This document shows, one piece after another, positions 46,846 to 54,424 of a stretch of DNA of 64,000 nt (its first letter is position 1; each line of letters starts with the position of its first letter). The notes below the pieces were generated by a model, which did no database searches, was not told the DNA's origin, and saw only the letters and a program-made list of their open reading frames with translations. The stretch is taken from NCBI GenBank assembly GCA_942492055.1, contig CALODP010000015.1, positions 682,001-746,000 of the forward strand. The letters run 5' to 3'. Both the position numbers and the translations under genes were made by a program. Origin of the DNA: CALODP01 sp942492055. GTDB lineage: Bacteria > Bacteroidota > Ignavibacteria > Ignavibacteriales > Melioribacteraceae.

Positions 46846-48282
46846 ATGAAGAAAAGAAATTATAAGATCATCTTTTTGCTGTTATTATTCTATAGCTCCT
46901 TTGTTTCCATAATTTTCGGAAAATTAAAGGATACCAACAATAAGGCTGATTACCTTATTATTACCCCTTCCGAATTCGTAGCAACAATAAAACCATTTGC
47001 CGAGTGGAGAGAATCTAAAAATATGGAAGTCCGAATTGTAGAATTGGATTCTCTATATTCCGAATTCCCCGATACTTCCGAATCCAATTCGATAAGAGAT
47101 TTCGTAAGTTATTCTTTGGAATATTGGACTGATCCCAAGCCGAAATATCTGCTTTTGGTAGGGAACGGGAATATTCTTCCTTCAAACATCGTGCAATCAT
47201 TTCTTTCGGGATCAGGAAACAAAAGAGAGGGGGCTATTCTGATAGATGAGCTGTATGCCGTTAATAAATACGAAGAAGACAATATAGCCGATATTTTGAT
47301 CGGTAGATTTCCGATTGAGAACAATACGGAATTGGAAAATATTATAGAGAAAACTATTCTATTTGAGGACAATTTAACTGCGGAAGATTATCAGAATGAT
47401 TTTCTTTTTGTAACGGACATCGATGGTTATCCTCTTTTTCATAAGATAGTAGATAATTTTATAGATAAAACTCTTCCGAAAGATTTCAAGCAAGAAATAA
47501 TCTATGTAGATAATGATTCGACTCTTGAGAAGGATAGAAAAAAAATATTCGAAGAGATAAGTAAAGGGACAATGTTTTTGAATTATTGTGGACACGGTTA
47601 TCCATATTGTTGGTCGAACCATCAAATATTAACACTGGATGACTGCAAAAACTTAGAGAATAATAATCTTCCGTTTATAAATTTTTCAGTTGCTTGTTCT
47701 CAAAAATACCATGTTCCGGGGGATAGCAGTTTAGTAAGAAGACTGATTGTTGAGAAAAGAAAAGGGGCGGTTGCTATACTTGCCTCAAGCGGATTATTGG
47801 TCTCAGGTGATGGAAATAAATATTTAAACGGTTTCTATTCTTTCCTTTTCGAGAACAGGGGGAAACCAATAGGGGAAGCTATAGAGTACGCAAAATCTTG
47901 TTTTGGTGAAACTTCTCAGCCTGACGCAATGCATAAAAGATATACATTGCTGGGAGATCCCGCGTTAAAGATTCCAATGAGAAAAATTGTTTATGCGGAA
48001 GAAAATGAAGAGATTCCTCAAGACTATATGTTATGCCAGAATTACCCCAATCCGTTTAATCCTTCGACGGTTATTCAATTTTCACTCCCTAAGACGGAAA
48101 AGGTTTCCTTGAAAGTTTATGATATATTAGGGCGGGAAATTGCCGATCTATTGAGTGATGAAATGCCCGCCGGAACTCATTCGGTAGAATTCAGCGGAAG
48201 GGACTGCGCTTCGGGAATATATATTTACACGTTACGAACCGGCAATTGTGTTATGACGAAGAAAATGACACTGATCAAATAA
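46846..48282 (+). CDS. C25 (gingipain-like) cysteine peptidase with T9SS sorting domain
   Basis: Length is 478 aa from ATG 46846, giving a good signal peptide (MKKRNYKIIFLLLLFYSS...); ATG 46798 abuts a terminator. C25 core: DYLIITPSEF opening, KPKYLLLVGNG block, catalytic His250 in YCGHGYPYCW, catalytic Cys284 in SVACSQKYH, and RYTLLGDPALKI near the end. Smaller than gingipains, with almost no propeptide. The tail is a T9SS type A domain (CQNYPNPFNPSTVIQF...KMTLIK). It may be an extracellular protease or, as PorU is a C25 member, a sorting-related enzyme. The sorting tail argues for cargo. Confidence 0.87.
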   Translation: MKKRNYKIIFLLLLFYSSFVSIIFGKLKDTNNKADYLIITPSEFVATIKPFAEWRESKNMEVRIVELDSLYSEFPDTSESNSIRDFVSYSLEYWTDPKPKYLLLVGNGNILPSNIVQSFLSGSGNKREGAILIDELYAVNKYEEDNIADILIGRFPIENNTELENIIEKTILFEDNLTAEDYQNDFLFVTDIDGYPLFHKIVDNFIDKTLPKDFKQEIIYVDNDSTLEKDRKKIFEEISKGTMFLNYCGHGYPYCWSNHQILTLDDCKNLENNNLPFINFSVACSQKYHVPGDSSLVRRLIVEKRKGAVAILASSGLLVSGDGNKYLNGFYSFLFENRGKPIGEAIEYAKSCFGETSQPDAMHKRYTLLGDPALKIPMRKIVYAEENEEIPQDYMLCQNYPNPFNPSTVIQFSLPKTEKVSLKVYDILGREIADLLSDEMPAGTHSVEFSGRDCASGIYIYTLRTGNCVMTKKMTLIK

Positions 48283-48313
48283 AAGAAAAAGAAGAGATAG
48301 GTTATAGATTATT

Positions 48314-48345
48314 AAGCCACGGATCGGAGCGTGGCTTTTTTAATT
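48314..48345 (+). terminator. Terminator after the C25 peptidase gene
   Basis: Eight-pair stem aagccacg (48314-48321) with cgtggctt (48330-48337), followed by a run of Ts. Confidence 0.85.
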
Positions 48346-48370
48346 TATTTTGCTAGGGTTCTTACATCAA

Positions 48371-49085
48371 AAAATTTTCTTAATTAATTTAAGAATACTT
48401 CCAATTATTTCATGACTATAAATATTAGTTTCCACAACTTGCATTTACTCCATTCTGGCAAGTCCATTCAGGAGAGAAAATATATCGGTAAGAGAACTGA
48501 TTTTCTTCTGCTTGCTCAAATTCCGAATATTGCTCCCAATCCTGTTATTCCCAAATAAGTTACTCAATCCCGAAGGGGAATACTCATTCCCGCGATCGTA
48601 ATTAAAAATATTATCAATTTATAATTAACCGCTCTTTGACGTATTGGTTGAAGGTGAATAATCGTTGTATCGTGAGAAAGAAATTGGTAAAGAAAACTAT
48701 TGTAAAAATTCCGATGAAACAATATTTCTAAAGGAGAAATGCTTCTGTTTGATGTTCTTTCCTTCGGGCAGATAGTCAAAAGTTTCGGCAAGCGATCAAA
48801 GGGATTGTTCGAAAGAAAATCGAATTGTCAAGCGATCAAAGCAAAATGAAGATCGATCAAAAGAAATAATAAGCGCGCAATTTAATTTTGAGATCAATCA
48901 AAAGAAATAACAAGCTCGCAATTTAAAAAGGAGATCAATCAAAAGAAATAACAAGCTCGCAATTTAAAAAGGAGATCGATCGAAAGAAATAACAAGCTCG
49001 CAATTTAAAAAAGAGGTCGATCGAAAAGATTGTCAAGCGCGCAATTTTTTCGGCGGAGAAGAAATTTTGTCGTTTTGGGAATTTC
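48371..49085 (+). repeat. Dispersed repeat, copy 2, with boxA-like motif
   Basis: Direct-orientation partner of copy 1, aligned at a constant offset of 26,992 bp from 48371 to about 48867. The boxA-like GCTCTTTGACG lies at 48631-48641. Downstream of 48851 it carries a 41-bp tandem array absent from copy 1, then the common tail ending near ttttggga. Confidence 0.8.
48851..49053 (+). repeat. Tandem 41-bp repeat array, five units
   Basis: Units start at 48851, 48892, 48933, 48974 and 49015, exactly 41 bp apart. Each begins gatcRatc (ggtc in the last), continues with aaaagaaataa and carries caagcKcgcaattt. The central units are nearly identical and the outer ones diverge. There are no unique spacers, so it is not a CRISPR. 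Copy 1 has a single unit start (21859). Confidence 0.9.
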
Positions 49086-49419
49086 TCTATTAGTAAAGTT
49101 GTAATAATGTTCGAAAATGGTTCAAAAAGGCACTTTTTTGAGTATTTTTGATGAGAGTGGATTAAAATTAGGGGTAACTCTTCATCTCGGTTGTTTTCTA
49201 TTGTAGAGAGAATTAATAATGTTCGAATTTGTGGATTTGTTAGCAATTTGATAGCAGAGATAGCAAGAAAAGGAGGAGAAAATATTTCCTATATGTTTGT
49301 CAATAATCGGATTGGGGATATATCTATTTAATTGATAAGTGATATCTACTTCAGGAATATATTCTTTCTTTAAATCCGAAAACTCACCATGCTGATACGC
49401 AAGATTATTATAATACAAC

Positions 49420-49451
49420 GTTGAAATATTTCCAATAATTGAGTATCTTTG
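49420..49451 (+). promoter_or_regulatory. Candidate Bacteroidota-type promoter for the lipoprotein gene
   Basis: GTTG at 49420-49423, a 20-nt spacer, then TATCTTTG at 49444-49451. This is close to TTTG/N19-21/TAnnTTTG and lies 54 nt before ATG 49506. Confidence 0.5.
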
Positions 49452-49505
49452 TCTTTAAGTAATACAAATCCAAATTTATTTTGTAACATTTTTGACGGGA
49501 TTGTT

Positions 49506-50039
49506 ATGAAGCGATTATTGATGATTTTGTTTATGCTGGCTCTCATAACGGGATGTAAGGATGAAGAGATAACTCAACCTGAGAATGAAAACAAGCTATT
49601 AGGAAAATGGTCGGAAACATACGAATGGAAGAGTGTTAATGACATTAATATTTTACCCGAAGATAATGGTTCCGGGGAAAGCAAGGATAATGAAAGAACT
49701 TCGACAATAATATTCGACGAAGATGGATATACTTTGAGAGTAGATCCTCCCGTAGCTTATATAAAGATTGAAAACAACAAAGAAATTACTACTTATTCGG
49801 ATGATACACTTTATACGGGTAAGTATGAAATAAAGGGTGATATTGTAAAGCTATTTCATGGCGAATCTAAGAAGGAATTTTGGTTCGGATTTAATGAGCA
49901 AGGGGATAGTTTGAGATTGATAATGAATGAGGATTATATTTCTGTAGATGTAATTGATACAGTCTGTTTTGTAACCATGTCTTCCTTTATATGGGGAAAC
50001 TCCATAGGAAAATATGATGGAAGGTTTGCCAAGGAGTAA
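49506..50039 (+). CDS. Lipoprotein of unknown function, lipocalin-like
   Basis: Length is 177 aa from ATG 49506; a frame extending to 49449 crosses the promoter. Lipoprotein signal with lipobox LITGC (Cys at about residue 17). The rest reads LLGKWSETYEWKS, TIIFDEDGYTLRV, YTGKYEIKGDIVKLF, which alternates strand-like segments as in small lipocalin-type Bacteroidota lipoproteins. Attached to the inner or outer membrane. No partner gene nearby. Confidence 0.7.
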   Translation: MKRLLMILFMLALITGCKDEEITQPENENKLLGKWSETYEWKSVNDINILPEDNGSGESKDNERTSTIIFDEDGYTLRVDPPVAYIKIENNKEITTYSDDTLYTGKYEIKGDIVKLFHGESKKEFWFGFNEQGDSLRLIMNEDYISVDVIDTVCFVTMSSFIWGNSIGKYDGRFAKE

Positions 50040-50590
50040 AAGCAAATTATTAAAAAGGGAATGCCTTCTAAACTGTTGGGGATGTAGCTATTCTATTATC
50101 TAGAATAGTTGCATCTTTTTTTTTGAGTAAGTAACGAGTAGTAGAATTTTTAAATCCGCATATTTACCTTTCATAATTCTTCAACATAACTGAATATATC
50201 GAAAGATAATCCGCTGTGATTGAGACACTTCGCAAATAATAACCACAAGATATTAAAAAGTATTAGTCTAATTCTGCGTAAGGAAACTTATCGTAGAGGC
50301 GAGTTTTCTATGCTCTTTCAAGAATGAATAGATTACGGATCTCTGAAGAATGGATTTTGTGAGAAAGAGGAGTTTTAGGGGGAGAAAATATAAAAGGGAA
50401 GATGAAAAAGTAGAATTAGGCTAATAATTACGGGAAATTACCCTATTATTTTTAAAAATGGTAATATTTTTATGACAATATCGTAATTCGAGTTAGTGAA
50501 AACTTTAATATTAGTAAAAACAATTTGTAAGTTAGTGCTATATCTCATAAATAATAATATTAACCAATTTTAGTTGGAGTAAGAGGGGAA
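50040..50590. other. AT-rich intergenic region, no further gene seen
   Basis: About 550 bp. Apart from the terminator at its start I see no coding potential, promoter match or repeat that I can support. Confidence 0.4.
50081..50124 (+). terminator. Terminator after the lipoprotein gene
   Basis: Fourteen-pair stem with two G-T pairs, gatgtagctattct (50081-50094) with agaatagttgcatc (50102-50115), followed by nine Ts. Confidence 0.9.
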
Positions 50591-52921
50591 ATGTATTTGT
50601 TAAAGCGAGTACTACTTTGTATGGTTATGGTAAGCACTATTTCTTTCGGGAGTCAATGGAATAATTTACTCGGAAAAAAAAGGATAACTGATTTGGAAAG
50701 CAAAGGAAATTATCTTTGGGTAGGGACTGATGATATCGGGGTAATGTTATATGATTCTTCGGTAAAGGAATGGAAGGAGTATTCCAAGAGAAGTGGTGAT
50801 TTGGTTACGAATTCGGTATCGGATATTTTAATATCAGAGAGCAAGGTCTTTATCGCTTCGAATTACGGGATTTATTACTGTAATTTGGACGGATCGGATA
50901 TGAAACATTATATAGTTCCGGGAGGATATTTCCCAAATTGGGTACGCTCGATAGATGAAGATAAAGATTTTATCTGGTTTGGTACTTTTGAGGGGGTTGT
51001 AAGATATAATAAAAGCACAAAGACCTTTTTGAAATATAGTATCCAGATAGGGAGTAATAGTTCGACAAATAATGTTCCGGCGATAGCTCATGATGATAAA
51101 TATATTTGGTTCGGGACAGAGGAAGGGCTTCAGCGATATGACAAAAGTATGGATATAACGGATGCCGCTTCAAGAACTAATTTCGGTAAGGGGAACGGAT
51201 TTGAAACGAAAGGGGATTATGTATCGATCTCATCTTTGTTTATAAAGGATTCTATTTTGTGGATTGGTTTGGAAGAGTATTTGCCTTCGAATAATCCGGA
51301 TTATTGTTTGGGTGGATTATACAATTATTCGCTCAAAGATAGTAGTTGGAGAAAAATAGATAAGGAAAGCGGATTAAACGCGAATGGGATTCATTTTATT
51401 AATGAAATTGATGGTAATATAGTAGCCGGACAATATTCCTATATAGACGGATTGAATTTTGACGGAGGAGGCCTGTTTAATTGGGTATCGGAGAAAGATT
51501 CAATATTTTTATCCGATTCTTTGAGCGGAGGTGTTCCATGCGATGATATTAGGGACTATATAGTAATAGGGACGGAGATATGGGCAGGAACCGCAAATGG
51601 TATTTTTACAACAGACTTAACCGCTGTAGATAATATTTTCAAGATATTACCGGAAGAACCGAAGCAATTATGTGTAAGAAGTATGGGAGAGAAGAAGATT
51701 CAGATTTGTTTTGAAGCAGCTGAACATGCTTCGAATTATCGTTTTTTTCTATCAAGTGATGGGGTGAATTTTCCTGATAGTCTTGAGGCTAATACGAATT
51801 CCCTGATATTGGAGTCGGAAAAAGAGAATCAGTTATTATTTATAAAAGTAGCAGGTTTGAATGGTTTCGGGAAAGGGATTGAGACGGAAGTTTTGGCCGC
51901 AACATCAGCAAAGGATAGGAGCAAAATATTAATTGTAAATGGTTTTGATAGGAAGAATACCTCTGCTTATACCAGAAATTACGTTATTCGTCACGCGGAA
52001 GGGATGTTAAATAATTCCCGTAATTTTGACGCAGTAGCAAATGACGCAATAATAGCGGGAAACATTAAATTGACAGATTATGAGATAGTCGATTGGATAT
52101 TAGGGGACGAATCGACTAAAGACAGAACTTTTAACGAATATGAGCAAGCCGCAGTTAAGGAATTTTTGGAGAACGGAGGAAAACTTCTTGTTTCTGGAGC
52201 AGAGATCGGATGGGATCTTTCACATAAAGGGACAGCTGAGAGTAAGAGTTTTTATAACAATTATCTGAAGGCAAAGTATATTAAGGATGCCGCAGCCGGG
52301 AAAGGGGGAACGTATACAATTGTTCCTATGAGCAATTCCATATTTGCGGATACAGAGAGTCTTAATTTTGATAACGGACAACATGGTACGATTGATATAA
52401 ATTATCCTGACGGAATATTACCTTACGGTGGTAGTGAACTTACATATCAGTTTTTGAATACCGATCCTAACGCAAATGGTGGAGCCGGGGTGAAATATGC
52501 AGGAACTTTCGGAAGTAGTGATAAAGAAGGAATGTTAATTCACTTTTCCGTTCCATATGAATCTTTTTATCCGGAAGAGGCAAGAACTGATTTAATGAAG
52601 GGGATTCTTGATTATTTTGAAAAGGTTAGTTCGGTTAATGATAATGAGATGGTAGTAACGGAATATTCTTTGGAGCAAAATTATCCGAATCCTTTTAATC
52701 CGTCGACAACAATTAGTTATTCTCTTGCCGAAAGAGGTCATGTAACAGTAAAGGTATATGATGTATTGGGTAAAGAGGTGGCGACTCTTGTTAATAGAGA
52801 AAGAGAGAGTGGTAGTTATAAAGTAAACTTCAATGCTTCCAATTTGGCAAGTGGAATGTATATCTACATGATAAAAGCGGGTGACTTTACATCTTCAAAG
52901 AAGATGATGCTCGTGAAATAG
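50591..52921 (+). CDS. Secreted two-component-type propeller protein with T9SS sorting domain
   Basis: Length is 776 aa. Signal peptide residues 1-20. Residues about 25-345 hold Reg_prop-like blades (LWVGTDDIGVMLYD, IWFGTFEGVVRYN, IWFGTEEGLQRYD, IWAGTANGIFTTD). About 365-440 is FnIII-like. About 445-690 is an alpha/beta domain (ILIVNGFDRKNTSAY..., FLENGGKLLVSGAEIGWDL) of the type seen in Bacteroidota xanthan-lyase/amidase-like proteins. The tail is a T9SS type A domain (YSLEQNYPNPFNPSTTISYS...MMLVK). A standalone surface or secreted protein; catalytic activity is not evident. Confidence 0.85.
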   Translation: MYLLKRVLLCMVMVSTISFGSQWNNLLGKKRITDLESKGNYLWVGTDDIGVMLYDSSVKEWKEYSKRSGDLVTNSVSDILISESKVFIASNYGIYYCNLDGSDMKHYIVPGGYFPNWVRSIDEDKDFIWFGTFEGVVRYNKSTKTFLKYSIQIGSNSSTNNVPAIAHDDKYIWFGTEEGLQRYDKSMDITDAASRTNFGKGNGFETKGDYVSISSLFIKDSILWIGLEEYLPSNNPDYCLGGLYNYSLKDSSWRKIDKESGLNANGIHFINEIDGNIVAGQYSYIDGLNFDGGGLFNWVSEKDSIFLSDSLSGGVPCDDIRDYIVIGTEIWAGTANGIFTTDLTAVDNIFKILPEEPKQLCVRSMGEKKIQICFEAAEHASNYRFFLSSDGVNFPDSLEANTNSLILESEKENQLLFIKVAGLNGFGKGIETEVLAATSAKDRSKILIVNGFDRKNTSAYTRNYVIRHAEGMLNNSRNFDAVANDAIIAGNIKLTDYEIVDWILGDESTKDRTFNEYEQAAVKEFLENGGKLLVSGAEIGWDLSHKGTAESKSFYNNYLKAKYIKDAAAGKGGTYTIVPMSNSIFADTESLNFDNGQHGTIDINYPDGILPYGGSELTYQFLNTDPNANGGAGVKYAGTFGSSDKEGMLIHFSVPYESFYPEEARTDLMKGILDYFEKVSSVNDNEMVVTEYSLEQNYPNPFNPSTTISYSLAERGHVTVKVYDVLGKEVATLVNRERESGSYKVNFNASNLASGMYIYMIKAGDFTSSKKMMLVK

Positions 52922-52929
52922 ATTTTTAG

Positions 52930-52957
52930 CGCCGGAGACTTCTCCGGCGTTTTTTTT
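52930..52957 (+). terminator. Terminator after the propeller protein gene
   Basis: Eight-pair GC-rich stem cgccggag (52930-52937) with ctccggcg (52942-52949), followed by eight Ts. Confidence 0.92.
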
Positions 52958-53004
52958 GAAAAAAACATGTCTCAAATTTCCAATTTTTCCCATGATCCTT
53001 CCAG

Positions 53005-53012
53005 TAACTTTG
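53005..53012 (+). promoter_or_regulatory. Candidate -7 box (TAACTTTG) for the VOC gene
   Basis: Fits TAnnTTTG 39 nt before ATG 53051 in a region without other genes. The -33 element is weak. Confidence 0.45.
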
Positions 53013-53050
53013 TGGTGTAATTCACAACAATTAAAGAAAAGGAGAAAGAA

Positions 53051-53407
53051 ATGGGAAAGATCATTTCATGGGTAGACATCCCATCAGCAGATTTCGACAG
53101 AGCAGTAAGTTTTTACAACGCCGTATTTAATTTCCAAATGACGAAAAACGATTATGGTAATGAGAAGATGGCTTTCCTGCCAAATGGGGAAGGTTCGGTT
53201 TCATATGCCGAGAATTTTCTTCCGTCGGAAAAGGGAGCTCTTGTGAGCTTTGCGGTGCCGGATTCGATAGAAAAAACTATCGAGCGAATAGAGGAGAACG
53301 GTGGAAAAGTTGTACAGGGTAAAACAAAGATCGAAGCTGAAGGGAAAGACTATTTCGCGATATGCCTTGATTCCGAAGGGAATAAGATAGGAATTTATGG
53401 TATTTAA
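53051..53407 (+). CDS. VOC (glyoxalase/bleomycin resistance) superfamily protein
   Basis: Length is 118 aa with AAGGAGAAAG before the ATG. Shows the two beta-alpha-beta-beta-beta modules of the VOC fold: ISWVDIPSADFDRAVSFYNAVFNF at the start and YFAICLDSEGNKIGIYG at the end. Members bind a metal and act on small organic substrates. The first metal position is Asp rather than His in this subgroup, so the activity is open. Directly followed by a terminator, then a broken AraC regulator gene that may once have controlled it. Confidence 0.85.
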   Translation: MGKIISWVDIPSADFDRAVSFYNAVFNFQMTKNDYGNEKMAFLPNGEGSVSYAENFLPSEKGALVSFAVPDSIEKTIERIEENGGKVVQGKTKIEAEGKDYFAICLDSEGNKIGIYGI

Positions 53408-53413
53408 TTTAAT

Positions 53414-53448
53414 GGGACGCGAATTTAGCGTCCCGTTTCTGTTTCTAT
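53414..53448 (+). terminator. Terminator after the VOC gene
   Basis: Seven-pair stem gggacgc (53414-53420) with gcgtccc (53428-53434), followed by a T-rich stretch. Confidence 0.75.
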
Positions 53449-53455
53449 TTTGTGG

Positions 53456-53463
53456 TATATTTG
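53456..53463 (+). promoter_or_regulatory. Candidate -7 box (TATATTTG) for the AraC-type gene
   Basis: Fits TAnnTTTG 31 nt before ATG 53494. No strong -33 box. Confidence 0.4.
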
Positions 53464-53493
53464 AATTTATTTTTGAAAAATGTTCGGAGAATT

Positions 53494-54301
53494 ATGTCTC
53501 TCTATATCTTACAACCATCCCCGTTATTAGCGCCGTATATCAAGAGATATTGGGGAAGGAGAATATACTTGGTAAAGGGGAGACTTATACTCAGAGAGTA
53601 ATTCCAAGCGGATTGACAGAGTTTTTGATTTATATTTCTCCTACTCCGAAGGTTTCCGATCCGGATAGGAGAATATCGGATAATGTTGTTCTCAGTGGTC
53701 ATCAAAAGGATTATTATGATATGGAAATCGCAAGTGATTTGTCTCTTTTCTCAGTGGTTTTTCATCCTCAGGGATTAATGAATTTTTTCGATATTCCATT
53801 GAATGAACTATATAATCAAAATGTTCCATTGGAATATTTAGGGGGAAGATAACGAAGGATTTGTCGGAGCGTATGGCTGATACGAATTATTTCGCAAAGC
53901 GAGTGGAGATTATTGAAGAGTATCTTTTGGATATGTTGAAGAGAAACAGCAAGGTATATGAATTTCCACGCACGGATTATTTGTTAAATATTATTAAGAA
54001 GAGTAAAGGGAATGTTTCGGTTGATTTTCTGGCGGAAGAGAGTTGTTTGAGTAGAAAACAATTTGAGAGAAATTTCGCAAGATTTGTTGGAGTATCTCCG
54101 AAGCAATATCTGAGGACAATCCGCTTACAAGCAGCATTGCACGCAAAGGGGAATGAACCGGAGTTAAGTATAGCGGAATTATCTTATTTATGCGGATACT
54201 TCGATCAGGCTCATTTTACGAATGATTTCAGAAAAATAACCGGTCTAAGCCCAAAGCAGTATTTCGATAAGAATGATTCTTATTCGGATTTTTTTGAGTA
54301 G
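53494..54301 (+). pseudogene. AraC family regulator (DUF6597-like sensor plus HTH) with two frameshifts
   Basis: The gene starts at ATG 53494 (GGAG upstream) with MSLYILQPSPLLAPYIKRYWG, a typical DUF6597-type opening. It then leaves frame at the GGGG run 53552-53555. The next frame carries KENILGKGETYTQRVIPSGLTEFLIYIS... to a stop at 53850-53852, just after the GGGGG run 53841-53845. The third frame continues KITKDLSERMAD and the AraC helix-turn-helix pair (VDFLAEESCLSRKQFERNF; IAELSYLCGYFDQAHFTNDFRKITGLSPKQYF) to 54301. Adding one G at each run restores a single ~270-aa protein. It is either a recent pseudogene or two homopolymer sequencing errors; phase variation is less likely with such short runs. 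Confidence 0.85.
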
Positions 54302-54424
54302 AATAAATGTGACGGAAATCCAATATATTAGTGAATATGTGAATATTTTAATGATTCTTTTCCGAATAATTGTTATATAGAATTTCGAATAATCATTTAT
54401 AATAACAAACGATTACCGGACATT

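Larger units (their letters stand above)
48283..49505. other. 1.2-kb intergenic region holding terminator, repeat copy 2 and a promoter
   Basis: Contains the terminator at 48314, the dispersed repeat and its 41-bp array, then about 350 bp of AT-rich sequence. A minus-strand open frame at 49182-49418 looks faintly protein-like but lacks an ATG and ribosome-binding site, so it could be a decayed fragment at most. Confidence 0.5.

Noticed and set aside
48851..49053. Regular 41-bp repeats as a CRISPR array
   Set aside because: The whole 41-bp unit is repeated, with no unique spacers between repeats and no cas genes.
49182..49418. Minus-strand 78-aa open frame with faintly protein-like composition
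   Set aside because: No ATG start, no ribosome-binding site and no family signature; at most a decayed fragment.
53397..53852. A 151-aa protein overlapping the end of the VOC gene
   Set aside because: It crosses the VOC terminator; its N-terminus is out-of-frame sequence and its C-terminus is the middle of the frameshifted AraC gene.
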